From: Streptomyces sp. LUP47B
GTDB lineage: Bacteria; Actinomycetota; Actinomycetes; Streptomycetales; Streptomycetaceae
NCBI RefSeq assembly: GCF_001746295.1
Contig: NZ_MJAH01000004.1
Coordinates: 1 to 64,000, forward strand
Length of the DNA: 64,000 nt
Direction of reading: 5' to 3'
Shown: in pieces, positions 18,311 to 27,009 of the stretch
Numbering within the stretch: the first letter of the stretch is position 1
Layout: each line of letters begins with the position of its first letter
Notes under the pieces: generated by a model
The model's input: the letters and a program-made list of their open reading frames with translations, nothing else
The model's database searches: none
Told to the model about the DNA's origin: nothing
Position numbers and translations under genes: made by a program

Positions 18311-18326
18311 ACCGGAGTGCTCCGGT
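18311..18326. promoter_or_regulatory. Inverted repeat upstream of the repeat-bearing gene
   Basis: ACCGGAG-TG-CTCCGGT is a perfect 7-bp inverted repeat ending 17 bases before the ATG at 18344. The two-base spacer is too short for a good RNA loop, so a protein-binding site is more likely than a hairpin. The protein that binds is unknown. Confidence 0.35.
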
Positions 18327-18343
18327 CTAACGGGAGTTGAGCG

Positions 18344-20683
18344 ATGGCAGTGGATCAACTCCCGGGGCGGCTGCGGGAGTTCGTGGCCTACCTGGACGGC
18401 TTGCTCGCGCGTCTGGATCAGGGCGGCGGCTGGTGCGCGGTGTTCTGGCAGCGCGATCCGGACGGTATGCAAGCCTGCCTCGACGGCCGCGAAGTGCCGC
18501 CCTGGGACGTGGTCGAGTCGCTCCTGCAGGACCTCGCCGCGGCGTACGGCCCCGATAGGGCCCACGTCGAGGCGGAGCGGGCCCGCCCCCTGCACGCCGC
18601 CGCCCAGGCCGCCCACGACGCCCGCCCCGGCGGCCGGGACGCCCTCGGTGACCGTTTCGACGTCATGCTCCGCGAACAGCGCTACGCCGCGGAACGGCAG
18701 GCCGAGTTGGGCCGCCTGCTCGCCAGGGCCACCACCCAGGAGGAGGCCGACGCCATCCGCCTGGACCTCGCCTGGGCCCGCGACGACCACGAACGCGCGG
18801 TCCGACGCTGCGCCGAACTCCAGTCCCGGATGGCCGAGTTGGACGGCCGCTCGATGGGCGGCCGGGGCCGGGCGATCCGGCGGGGGCAGATCGCGGACGG
18901 TGGAGTGTTCCGGGGGACGTTCGAGGACGTGGATGACGCGCCCGGGGACAGCGGGCCTGTGCCCGGGCGCGGTGGGAGCGGCGGGCTTGCCGACGGCTAC
19001 GGGGGCTACGGCGGCGATGTCGCCGGGGGCGGGGTGGGCGTCGGCGGTTACGGCGGTGAGGTCGCTGAGGATGGCGGGCGTGGGCTGGGCGGTGCCGGGG
19101 GCGGCGGGCGCGTAGCCGGTGACTCCGGAGCCAGGAGCCGTGAGGCCGGCCACTACGGGGATGCGGCGAGCGGATTCGGCGACCACGAGTCGGGCGTCCG
19201 CGCGGCCGACGGCCGAGGCGCCGAGTTCCCGAACATGCCCCAGCAACGAGATGCCACGTCGACCACAGGTACTGGAGCGACCCACGGCGGACACGCCGAC
19301 CAGTCGCCGGGCTCCTCCGAAGCGGCCCGCGCAGGGCACGCCCCGCAATGGTCGACTCCCGCTGGTGCGACCCGTCCGGGACGCACCCCGCAGGGCTCGG
19401 GCTCTGTCGATGCGGCGCGACCCGGAGGTACCCCGCAGTGGTCGGGCTCTGCCGATGCGGTGCGACCGGGAGGTACCCCGGAGTGGTCGGCCTCTGTCGA
19501 TGCGGCCCGTCCGGGGCGCGCCCCGCAGGGCTCGGGCTCTGCCGATGCCGCGCGACCGGGAGGTGCCCCGCAGTGGTCGGATTCTGCCGATGTGGCGCGA
19601 CCCGGGCGCACCCCGCAGGGCTCGGGCTCCCCCGATGCGGCGCGACCGGGAGGTGCCCCGCAGTGGTCGGGCTCTGCCGATGCGGCACGTCCGGGGCGCG
19701 CCCCGCAGTGGTCCGGCCCCGCCGATGCGGCCGCTCGGGGGTACAGCCCCCACCCCGCCGGTGCCGCCGACGCGACCCGCCCCGGCCCGCACCAGCACAG
19801 CCAGGCCGACGCACCCCCCTCGACGTACGCCCCGTATGAGCAGGCCTCGCCCGCGGTCACCCGCCCCGGCCGCACACCCCAGCCCGACGCCGAGGCCTCA
19901 CGACAGCCGGCCCCCGCCGCCCAACCGCCGGAGGCCCCCGCGCCCACGGCCAAGCGCAAGCGCCGCCGTGGCAGTGCCCGTTTCGCCGGTATGGCCGAGG
20001 AGGGCGGCGCCCCCGTCGCCGTACCCCCGGCAGCCGTGTCCGAGCTGCCCACCGGGCCCGTGCCGAAGGGGCGGACCCCGCGCGGGGCCCGTTTCGCCGG
20101 GGCCGCGGAGGCGTCGGAGGAGCGGTCGGACCAGCGGGCCGAGGCGTTGGACGCGGCCGCTCGGAGGGAGACCGCCGACACCATCGCGACGCTGACGCGG
20201 CTGCGCGCGGAGGGACGCACCGGGGAGGCGCACGCGCTGCTCGCCGAGATCGCGCACTGGCCCGCCGACCGTTTCCCGCTGCTCGCCGCCGAGCTTCAGC
20301 GCGCCGGGCTCCGCGCCGACTGGGCGACCCTGCTGTGGGAGGCCGCCTCGCTGCCCGCCGACCGGCTGGTGGCAGCGGCCGACGCGCTGGTCGCGGCCGG
20401 GCGCAGCGCGGACGGGGAACAGGTGCTCCGGCAGGGCGTCGCACGGCCCGCGGGTGAGATCGGCACCGCCGTGCTCGGGCTGGTCGCCGAGGGCCGTCGT
20501 CGTGAGGTCTCCGCGCTTCTCGACGCCTACGTCCGGGTCCGCACCCCCGAGGAGGCCGCCCGCAGCGCCGAGCCCGGCCCGCAGACGCTCGTACCGCTCC
20601 TGCTGGCCGCCGCGCGAGGCGTCTCGGACGAGCGGCACTGGGATCTGATCCACGCCCTGCGGGTCGCCGGATTCTCCGCCTGA
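18344..20683 (+). CDS. Large unknown protein with 15-residue repeats and a C-terminal helical domain
   Basis: 779 residues. Residues 1-170 form a conserved, charged alpha-helical domain (RDPDGMQACLDGREVPPWDV, then a Glu/Arg-rich coiled-coil-like stretch). Residues about 180-530 are Gly/Pro/Ser/Ala-rich and disordered, including nine 15-residue repeats. The C-terminal 230 residues begin with two short basic motifs (RRGSARFAG and PRGARFAG) and continue as regular alpha-helical repeats. There is no signal peptide or membrane span. Similar Streptomyces proteins have been labelled as viral tegument proteins, which is a low-complexity artefact. The architecture suggests a scaffold, but no function is assigned. 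Confidence 0.8.
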   Translation: MAVDQLPGRLREFVAYLDGLLARLDQGGGWCAVFWQRDPDGMQACLDGREVPPWDVVESLLQDLAAAYGPDRAHVEAERARPLHAAAQAAHDARPGGRDALGDRFDVMLREQRYAAERQAELGRLLARATTQEEADAIRLDLAWARDDHERAVRRCAELQSRMAELDGRSMGGRGRAIRRGQIADGGVFRGTFEDVDDAPGDSGPVPGRGGSGGLADGYGGYGGDVAGGGVGVGGYGGEVAEDGGRGLGGAGGGGRVAGDSGARSREAGHYGDAASGFGDHESGVRAADGRGAEFPNMPQQRDATSTTGTGATHGGHADQSPGSSEAARAGHAPQWSTPAGATRPGRTPQGSGSVDAARPGGTPQWSGSADAVRPGGTPEWSASVDAARPGRAPQGSGSADAARPGGAPQWSDSADVARPGRTPQGSGSPDAARPGGAPQWSGSADAARPGRAPQWSGPADAAARGYSPHPAGAADATRPGPHQHSQADAPPSTYAPYEQASPAVTRPGRTPQPDAEASRQPAPAAQPPEAPAPTAKRKRRRGSARFAGMAEEGGAPVAVPPAAVSELPTGPVPKGRTPRGARFAGAAEASEERSDQRAEALDAAARRETADTIATLTRLRAEGRTGEAHALLAEIAHWPADRFPLLAAELQRAGLRADWATLLWEAASLPADRLVAAADALVAAGRSADGEQVLRQGVARPAGEIGTAVLGLVAEGRRREVSALLDAYVRVRTPEEAARSAEPGPQTLVPLLLAAARGVSDERHWDLIHALRVAGFSA
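19322..19726 (+). repeat. Nine tandem 45-bp repeats (15-residue units)
   Basis: Units follow the pattern AARPGGAPQWSGSAD with two alternating flavours, one containing PGGxPQWS and the other PGRxPQGS. The alternation suggests expansion as a 90-bp dimer. All units keep the frame. There are no spacers. Confidence 0.85.
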
Positions 20684-20733
20684 CAGGTCCCCCACAACCC
20701 ACTGACCGGCCACGTCGCTCCTCCACTGGAGTG

Positions 20734-20834
20734 TGAAACGTGATCGACTTCGCGGGTTAACGACGATGGTCTTGGCAAGCCTCTCCAGGAGGCTTACGTT
20801 CGTCCCTCTACGGCTACATCTACGGGCGTAGAGG
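20734..20834 (+). promoter_or_regulatory. Control region of the pyrimidine/hydantoin cluster
   Basis: It holds TGAAACGTG at 20734-20742, close to the TGAAACATG motif found twice upstream of the paralogous gene at 24721. Two inverted repeats follow: AAGCCTC-N5-GAGGCTT (20777-20795) and CCTCTACG-N14-CGTAGAGG (20805-20834). The second lies 28 bases before the ATG and could be an operator or an mRNA hairpin. Confidence 0.4.
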
Positions 20835-20862
20835 CTCTGACGTCCCGCCGAAGGAGCAGCTC

Positions 20863-21705
20863 ATGGCCAACGTCGTACGTGCCGCTCTGGTCCAGGCCAC
20901 CTGGACCGGCGACACCGAGTCCATGGTGGCGAAACACGAGGAGCACGCCCGCGAGGCGGCCCGACAGGGCGCGAAGATCATCGGGTTCCAGGAAGTGTTC
21001 AACGCCCCCTACTTCTGCCAGGTCCAGGAACCGGAGCACTACCGCTGGGCCGAGCCGGTGCCCGACGGCCCCACCACCAGTCGTATGCAGGCACTCGCCC
21101 GCGAGACCGGCATGGTGATCGTCGTGCCGGTGTTCGAGGTCGAGCAGTCCGGCTTCTACTACAACACCGCGGTCGTGATCGACGCCGACGGCACCGTCCT
21201 CGGCAAGTACCGCAAGCACCACATCCCGCAGGTCAAGGGCTTCTGGGAGAAGTACTACTTCAAGCCCGGCAACCTCGGCTGGCCGGTCTTCGACACCGCC
21301 GTCGGCAAGGTCGGCGTCTACATCTGCTACGACCGCCACTTCCCGGAGGGCTGGCGTCAGCTGGGCCTGAACGGCGCCCAGCTCGTCTACAACCCGTCCG
21401 CCACGCACCGGGGACTCTCCTCCCACCTGTGGCGCCTGGAACAGCCCGCGGCCGCGGTCGCCAACGAGTACTTCGTCGCCGCCATCAACCGGGTCGGCGT
21501 CGAGGAGTACGGCGACAACGACTTCTACGGGACGTCGTACTTCGTCGACCCGCGTGGCCAGTTCGTCGGGGACGCGGCGAGCGACAAGGAGGAGGAACTG
21601 GTCGTCCGCGACCTGGACTTCGACCTCGTCGAAGAGGTGCGGCAGCAGTGGGCGTTCTACCGCGACCGCCGCCCCGACGCCTACGAAGGGCTGGTGCAGC
21701 CGTGA
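20863..21705 (+). CDS. Nitrilase-superfamily amidohydrolase, probable beta-ureidopropionase (copy 1)
   Basis: 280 residues. The nitrilase catalytic triad is visible: Glu44 (GFQEVF), Lys118 (YRKHH) and Cys155 (YICYDRHFPEG). The family fit is N-carbamoyl-beta-alanine amidohydrolase, which releases beta-alanine, CO2 and ammonia in reductive pyrimidine breakdown; other N-carbamoyl amines are possible substrates. The stop overlaps the aminotransferase start (GTGA), so the product may be handed directly to the transaminase. A same-length paralogue lies at 24721. GAAGGAG before the ATG is a clear ribosome-binding site. Confidence 0.85.
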   Translation: MANVVRAALVQATWTGDTESMVAKHEEHAREAARQGAKIIGFQEVFNAPYFCQVQEPEHYRWAEPVPDGPTTSRMQALARETGMVIVVPVFEVEQSGFYYNTAVVIDADGTVLGKYRKHHIPQVKGFWEKYYFKPGNLGWPVFDTAVGKVGVYICYDRHFPEGWRQLGLNGAQLVYNPSATHRGLSSHLWRLEQPAAAVANEYFVAAINRVGVEEYGDNDFYGTSYFVDPRGQFVGDAASDKEEELVVRDLDFDLVEEVRQQWAFYRDRRPDAYEGLVQP

Positions 21706-22991
21706 CCGAGGACCTGCTCGGACGTCACCGTGCCGTCCTGCCCGACTGGCTCGCCCTCTACTACGAGGACCCGCTGGAGATCACACACGGCGAGGGCCGT
21801 CACGTGTGGGACGCCGAGGGCAACAAGTACCTCGACTTCTTCGGCGGCATCCTGACCACGATGACCGCGCACGCCCTGCCCGAGATCACCAAGGCGGTGA
21901 GCGAACAGGCCGGGCGGATCATCCACTCCTCGACCCTGTACCTGAACCGGCCGATGGTCGAACTGGCCGAGCGCATCGCCCAGTTGTCCGGCATTCCGGA
22001 CGCCCGGGTCTTCTTCACCACTTCCGGCACCGAGGCCAACGACACCGCCCTGCTGCTCGCCACCACCTACCGGCGCAGCAACACGATCCTGGCGATGCGC
22101 AACAGCTACCACGGCCGCTCCTTCAGCGCGGTCGGCATCACCGGCAACCGCGGCTGGTCACCCACCTCACTGTCCCCGCTCCAGACGCTGTACGTCCACG
22201 GAGGCGTGCGCACCCGCGGTCCGTACGCCTCCCTCGGCGACGACGACTTCATCGCGGCCTGCGTCGACGACCTCAAGGACCTGCTCGGCCACACCCGCCC
22301 GCCCGCCGCCCTGATCGCCGAGCCGATCCAGGGTGTCGGCGGCTTCACCTCCCCGCCCGACGGCCTCTACGCCGCCTTCCGCGAGGTGCTGAACGAGCGC
22401 GGCATCCTGTGGATCGCCGACGAGGTGCAGACCGGCTGGGGCCGCACCGGCGACCACTTCTGGGGCTGGCAGGCGCACGACCGGTCGGGTCCTCCGGACA
22501 TCCTCACCTTCGCCAAGGGCATCGGCAACGGCATGTCCATCGGCGGGGTGGTGGCCCGCGCCGAGATCATGAACTGCCTGGACTCCAACAGCATTTCGAC
22601 GTTCGGCGGCACCCAGATCACCATGGCGGCCGGCCTCGCGAACCTGACGTACCTCCTGGAACACGATCTGCAGGGCAACGCCCGGCGCGTCGGCGGGCTG
22701 CTCATCGAGCGGCTGCGGGCCGTCGGGGCGGAGATTCCGGGCGTACGGGAGGTGCGTGGGCGTGGGCTCATGCTCGGCGTCGAGCTGGTGAAACCCGGCA
22801 CGGACGAGGCCGACCCGCAGGCCGCGTCCGCCGTCCTTGAGGCGGCCCGCGCCGAGGGGCTGCTGCTCGGCAAGGGTGGCGGGCACAACACCAGCGCCCT
22901 GCGGATCGCCCCGCCGCTGTCCCTGACCGTCGCGGAGGCCGAAGAAGGCGCCGCGATCCTCGAACACGCTCTGAGGAGCACCATCCAGTAG
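21702..22991 (+). CDS. Class-III PLP aminotransferase (omega-amino acid:pyruvate type)
   Basis: 429 residues from GTG 21702, overlapping the preceding stop by four bases. It shows the class-III fold features: FTTSGTEANDTA for PLP phosphate binding, WIADEVQTGWGRTG with the PLP-contacting Asp, and the Schiff-base Lys272 in FAKGIGNGM. In this setting it most likely deaminates beta-alanine (or 3-aminoisobutyrate) to a semialdehyde, the last step of reductive pyrimidine catabolism. Related proteins are often annotated simply as aspartate aminotransferase family; true aspartate aminotransferases are class I, so that name would mislead. Confidence 0.87.
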   Translation: MTEDLLGRHRAVLPDWLALYYEDPLEITHGEGRHVWDAEGNKYLDFFGGILTTMTAHALPEITKAVSEQAGRIIHSSTLYLNRPMVELAERIAQLSGIPDARVFFTTSGTEANDTALLLATTYRRSNTILAMRNSYHGRSFSAVGITGNRGWSPTSLSPLQTLYVHGGVRTRGPYASLGDDDFIAACVDDLKDLLGHTRPPAALIAEPIQGVGGFTSPPDGLYAAFREVLNERGILWIADEVQTGWGRTGDHFWGWQAHDRSGPPDILTFAKGIGNGMSIGGVVARAEIMNCLDSNSISTFGGTQITMAAGLANLTYLLEHDLQGNARRVGGLLIERLRAVGAEIPGVREVRGRGLMLGVELVKPGTDEADPQAASAVLEAARAEGLLLGKGGGHNTSALRIAPPLSLTVAEAEEGAAILEHALRSTIQ

Positions 22992-23014
22992 GCCCACAGC
23001 AAGGGAACACCGTC

Positions 23015-24565
23015 ATGAGCACCACCTTGGAGCCCCTGGAGTCCTTGGCGCCGACCCTGTCGGTCCGTCAGGTCCTCATGCTGGAAAGGGTCCTCGCCGG
23101 GGAGCCCGAGGTGGTGGCCGGCGCCGGTCAGCTCGACCGGGCGGTGCGCTGGGTGCACGTGGCGGAGGCCGCAGATGTCGGCGTGATGCTCAGCGGCGGC
23201 GAGATGGTGCTCACCACCGGAGTGCTGCTCGCCGGTGACGACGACAAGCAGGCCGAGTACATCCGGTCCCTGCACCGCGCGGAGGCCTCGGCCGTGGTCC
23301 TCGGACTCGGCCGCGCCTTCCCGACCCCGCCGGACGTGATGCGCAGGGCCGCCGAGCGGTGCGGGCTGCCCATGGTCGTCCTCCACCGGCCCTTCCCCTT
23401 CGCGGAGCTCACGGAGGAGGTCCAAGCCCGTTTGGTACGGCGGAAGTTCGCCGCCGTCAGCATGTCCGAGGCCGTGCGCACATCCCTCACCGGACTCATC
23501 ACCGCGGGTGCCCCGCTCCAGCGGATGCTGGACGAGATCGCCCACCACAGCGGCTGCCCCGTCGTCGTCACCAACCTCGCCCACCGCGTCCTCGCCACCG
23601 CGGGGGAGCGCTCCGCGGTGGACGACGTGCTGCGCGACTGGGAACGCATCGCCCGCCAGGCCGGCGGCAGCGAGGGCGACGGCTGGATCCGAGCCGAACT
23701 CGGCGGACGCGGGGAGCGCTGGGGGCAGATCATGCTGTGCGGCTACCGGGGTGACACCGCCACCGGACGCCTCCTGGCCGACCGGGCCGCCGAATCCCTC
23801 GTCCTGCACCGCATGCTCGGCGGCACCTCCGCCCACACCTGGGAGGAGCAGTCCGCGCAGAGCCTGCTGACCGACCTGGTCAGCGGGGTCGTACCGGCGA
23901 GGCAGCTGCTGCCCCGTGCGCGGGCGGCCGGACTGCCCGTCAACCGGCGCACCTTCGTCCCGCTCGTCGTGCGGGACGGCGATCCGGCCGAACTCGACCG
24001 GGTGCTAAGACTGTTGGGCCTGCCCGGCATCGTCGCCGAGCTCGCCGACGGGGCCACCGCCGTACTGCTGAGCCTGGCCCGGGACCAGGACGCCACGGTG
24101 CTCACGGCGAACTTCGCGGCCCGGCTGTCGGGGACGGTCGTGTCGGCGGCGGATCCCAGGACCGCCTGGGACGACGTGCCCGCCGGTATGCGAGAGGCCC
24201 GGCATGTCGCGGACGCCGTCGCCTCGGGAGCACTCGACCTCCCGGCCGTCGTCCGCCTCAAGGACGTCCATCTGCGTGGTCTGGTCAGGCTGTTGCGCGA
24301 CGACCCGCACGTCCAGTCCTTCGCCGAACGCGAGCTGGACGGGCTGCTGTGCGGGGCGGGAGAAGATCTGCTGGCGGTGCTGCGCACCTACCTCGGCACC
24401 GGCCGCAACAAGTCGCGCACGGCCCAGCTCCACCATGTCTCCCGCCCCGCGCTCTATCGGCGGCTGGAAGCGATACAGGGCCGGCTGGGCGTCGACCTGG
24501 ACGATTTCGAGCAGGCCGCCTCGGTGCACATCGCGCTCCTCGCGCACGACGCGCAACAGAGCTGA
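23015..24565 (+). CDS. PucR-family transcriptional regulator
   Basis: 516 residues with an N-terminal PucR ligand domain (LSVRQVLML through about residue 130), a central GGDEF-like divergent domain and a C-terminal HTH of the PucR/CdaR type (YLGTGRNKSRTAQLHHVSRP). Members activate purine, allantoin or pyrimidine catabolic genes. It lies 23 bases after the aminotransferase with AAGGGA as ribosome-binding site, so it is part of the first transcript. It is placed to control both its own operon and the one starting at 24721. Confidence 0.9.
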   Translation: MSTTLEPLESLAPTLSVRQVLMLERVLAGEPEVVAGAGQLDRAVRWVHVAEAADVGVMLSGGEMVLTTGVLLAGDDDKQAEYIRSLHRAEASAVVLGLGRAFPTPPDVMRRAAERCGLPMVVLHRPFPFAELTEEVQARLVRRKFAAVSMSEAVRTSLTGLITAGAPLQRMLDEIAHHSGCPVVVTNLAHRVLATAGERSAVDDVLRDWERIARQAGGSEGDGWIRAELGGRGERWGQIMLCGYRGDTATGRLLADRAAESLVLHRMLGGTSAHTWEEQSAQSLLTDLVSGVVPARQLLPRARAAGLPVNRRTFVPLVVRDGDPAELDRVLRLLGLPGIVAELADGATAVLLSLARDQDATVLTANFAARLSGTVVSAADPRTAWDDVPAGMREARHVADAVASGALDLPAVVRLKDVHLRGLVRLLRDDPHVQSFAERELDGLLCGAGEDLLAVLRTYLGTGRNKSRTAQLHHVSRPALYRRLEAIQGRLGVDLDDFEQAASVHIALLAHDAQQS

Positions 24566-24658
24566 AACATGCCACGACATGGGAAAACGGCGGTGAAACA
24601 TGGGCTCACGACAGGGTGACACCGTGGCACGCCCAAGGCCCGCAGACGTGACACCGTG
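24563..24658 (+). promoter_or_regulatory. Direct-repeat control region before the second amidohydrolase
   Basis: TGAAACATG occurs at 24563-24571 and 24594-24602 (31 bases apart). GTGACACCGTG occurs at 24616-24626 and 24648-24658 (32 bases apart). Both periods are close to three helical turns, so bound proteins would lie on one face of the DNA. The region separates the PucR gene from the second operon and is a good candidate PucR site. The first motif slightly overlaps the pucR stop codon. Confidence 0.45.
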
Positions 24659-24720
24659 CAACTCAAAGCAAGTTTTCGGACTTCCTAGTCTTCTCGCACA
24701 CCGAGCGACCGGAGGTCCCG

Positions 24721-25563
24721 ATGAGCAGAGTGATTCGTGCCGCCCTCTTCCAGACCGCGTGGACGGGCGACAAGGAGTCGATGATCCAGGTACACGAGCA
24801 GGCGGCCCGGGACGCGGCCGCGCAGGGTGCTCAGGTCCTGTGCTTCCAGGAGCTGTTCTACGGGCCGTACTTCTGCCAGGTCCAGGACAAGGCGTTCTAC
24901 GAGTACGCCGAACAGATTCCGGACGGCCCCATCGTCAAGCGATTCCAGGCGCTGGCCAAGGAACTGGGCATCGTCCTCATCCTGCCGATGTACGAGGAGG
25001 AGCAGCCCGGCGTCCTCTACAACACCGCCGCCGTGCTCGACGCGGACGGCTCGTACCTCGGCAAGTACCGCAAGCACCACATCCCCCAAGTACCGGGGTT
25101 CTGGGAGAAGTTCTACTTCCGACCCGGCAACCTCGGCTGGCCGGTCTTCGACACCAAGGTCGGGCGGATCGGTGTGTACATCTGCTACGACCGCCACTTC
25201 CCGGAGGGCTGGCGGGCGTTGGGCCTGGCCGGTGCCGAGATCGTCTTCAACCCGTCGGCCACCTCGCGCGGTCTGTCCGCCTACCTGTGGCAGCTGGAGC
25301 AGCCCGCCGCGGCCGTCGCCAACGAGTACTTCATCGGCGCCATCAACCGGGTGGGCGTCGAGGAGCTGGGCGACAACGACTTCTACGGGACGACGTACTT
25401 CGTCGACCCGGAGGCCCAGTTCGTCGGCGAGGTGGCGAGCGACAAGGAGACCGAACTGGTCGTCCGGGACCTGGACATGGCCAAGCTGCGGGAGGTCCGC
25501 GACCGCTGGCAGTTCTACCGCGACCGCCGTCCGGACGCCTACCCCCCGCTGACCGCACCCTGA
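24721..25563 (+). CDS. Nitrilase-superfamily amidohydrolase, probable beta-ureidopropionase (copy 2)
   Basis: 280 residues, the same length as the gene at 20863 and clearly homologous throughout, with the triad at the same positions (Glu44, Lys118, Cys155). Differences cluster around residues 55-110 (for example FYEYAEQIPDGP against HYRWAEPVPDGP), the region that shapes the acyl pocket in this family. The two copies may therefore prefer different N-carbamoyl substrates. The dihydropyrimidinase gene follows after 31 bases, so the substrate-forming and substrate-using enzymes are adjacent. Confidence 0.86.
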   Translation: MSRVIRAALFQTAWTGDKESMIQVHEQAARDAAAQGAQVLCFQELFYGPYFCQVQDKAFYEYAEQIPDGPIVKRFQALAKELGIVLILPMYEEEQPGVLYNTAAVLDADGSYLGKYRKHHIPQVPGFWEKFYFRPGNLGWPVFDTKVGRIGVYICYDRHFPEGWRALGLAGAEIVFNPSATSRGLSAYLWQLEQPAAAVANEYFIGAINRVGVEELGDNDFYGTTYFVDPEAQFVGEVASDKETELVVRDLDMAKLREVRDRWQFYRDRRPDAYPPLTAP

Positions 25564-25594
25564 CCGAACCGTCCACTCTGGCAGGAGAGGGAAC

Positions 25595-26998
25595 ATGAGC
25601 AGCCGTACCGTCATCCGCGGTGGCCTCGTCATCACCGCGTCCGACGAGATCCACGCCGACGTGCTGATCGAGGACGGCCGCATCGCCGCCCTCGCCGCCT
25701 CGGGCACCTCGGCAGCCGAGTCATTCACGGCCGACCGGACCATCGACGCCACCGGGAAGTACGTCATCCCCGGTGGCGTCGACGCCCACACCCACATGGA
25801 GCTGCCGTTCGGCGGCACCTTCGCCTCCGACACCTTCGAGACCGGCACCCGGGCCGCCGCCTGGGGCGGTACGACGACGATCGTCGACTTCGCGGTGCAG
25901 AGTGTCGGCCACTCGCTGCGCGAGGGCCTGGACGCCTGGCACGCCAAGGCCGAGGGCAACTGCGCCATCGACTACGGCTTCCACATGATCGTCTCCGATG
26001 TGAACCAGGAGACGCTCAAGGAGATGGACCTGCTGGTGGAGGAAGGGGTCACCTCCTTCAAGCAGTTCATGGCCTACCCCGGCGTCTTCTACTCCGACGA
26101 CGGCCAGATCCTGCGCGCCATGCAGCGCTCCGCCGAGAACGGCGGCCTGATCATGATGCACGCCGAGAACGGCATCGCGATCGACGTGCTGGTCGAGCAG
26201 GCGCTGGCGCGCGGCGAGACCGACCCCCGCTACCACGGCGAGGTGCGCAAGGCCCTCCTCGAGGCCGAGGCCACCCATCGCGCCATCAAGCTCGCGCAGG
26301 TCGCCGGCGCGCCCCTCTACGTCGTGCACGTCTCGGCCATGGAGGCGGTGGCCGAGCTGGCACGCGCGCGTGACGAGGGGCTCAACGTCTTCGGCGAGAC
26401 CTGCCCGCAGTATCTGTTCCTGTCGACGGACAACCTCGCGGAGCCGGACTTCGAGGGCTCGAAGTACGTGTGCTCGACTCCGCTGAGGCCGAAGGAACAC
26501 CAGGCCAAGCTCTGGCAGGGGCTGCGCACCAACGACCTCCAGGTCGTCTCCACCGACCACTGCCCCTTCTGCTTCGTGGGCCAGAAGGAGCTCGGCCGCG
26601 GCGACTTCTCGAAGATCCCCAACGGTCTCCCCGGCGTCGAGAACCGCATGGACCTGCTCCACCAGGGTGTCGTCGACGGACACATCACGCGCCGCCGCTG
26701 GATCGAGATCGCCTGCGCCACCCCGGCCCGGATGTTCGGCATGTACCCGAAGAAGGGGACCATCGCCCCGGGCGCCGACGCCGACGTCGTCATCTACGAC
26801 CCGCACGCCGAGCAGATCGTCTCCGCCGAGACCCACCACATGAACGTCGACTACTCGGCGTACGAAGGAAAGCGCCTCACGGGCCGCGTCGAGACGGTCC
26901 TCTCACGCGGCGAACTCGTCATCACCGAACGGGAGTACACCGGGCACGCCGGACACGGCACGTACACCCCTCGGTCCACCTGTCAGTACCTCAACTAG
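25595..26998 (+). CDS. Dihydropyrimidinase / D-hydantoinase
   Basis: 467 residues of the amidohydrolase superfamily. Metal ligands: GVDAHTHME (HxH), carboxylated Lys156 in TSFKQFMAYPG, the later His in MHAENG and VVHVSA, and Asp in STDHCPF. It opens the ring of dihydrouracil, dihydrothymine or hydantoins to N-carbamoyl amino acids, which the neighbouring amidohydrolases would hydrolyse. AGGAGAGGGAAC precedes the ATG. Symbols hydA and dht are both used for this family; sequence alone does not choose between a pyrimidine and a hydantoin role. Confidence 0.92.
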   Translation: MSSRTVIRGGLVITASDEIHADVLIEDGRIAALAASGTSAAESFTADRTIDATGKYVIPGGVDAHTHMELPFGGTFASDTFETGTRAAAWGGTTTIVDFAVQSVGHSLREGLDAWHAKAEGNCAIDYGFHMIVSDVNQETLKEMDLLVEEGVTSFKQFMAYPGVFYSDDGQILRAMQRSAENGGLIMMHAENGIAIDVLVEQALARGETDPRYHGEVRKALLEAEATHRAIKLAQVAGAPLYVVHVSAMEAVAELARARDEGLNVFGETCPQYLFLSTDNLAEPDFEGSKYVCSTPLRPKEHQAKLWQGLRTNDLQVVSTDHCPFCFVGQKELGRGDFSKIPNGLPGVENRMDLLHQGVVDGHITRRRWIEIACATPARMFGMYPKKGTIAPGADADVVIYDPHAEQIVSAETHHMNVDYSAYEGKRLTGRVETVLSRGELVITEREYTGHAGHGTYTPRSTCQYLN

Positions 26999-27009
26999 GA
27001 GTGGCGCAG

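Noticed and set aside
19322..19726. Possible CRISPR or minisatellite outside a gene
   Set aside because: The 45-bp units lie inside a conserved open frame and each equals 15 codons.
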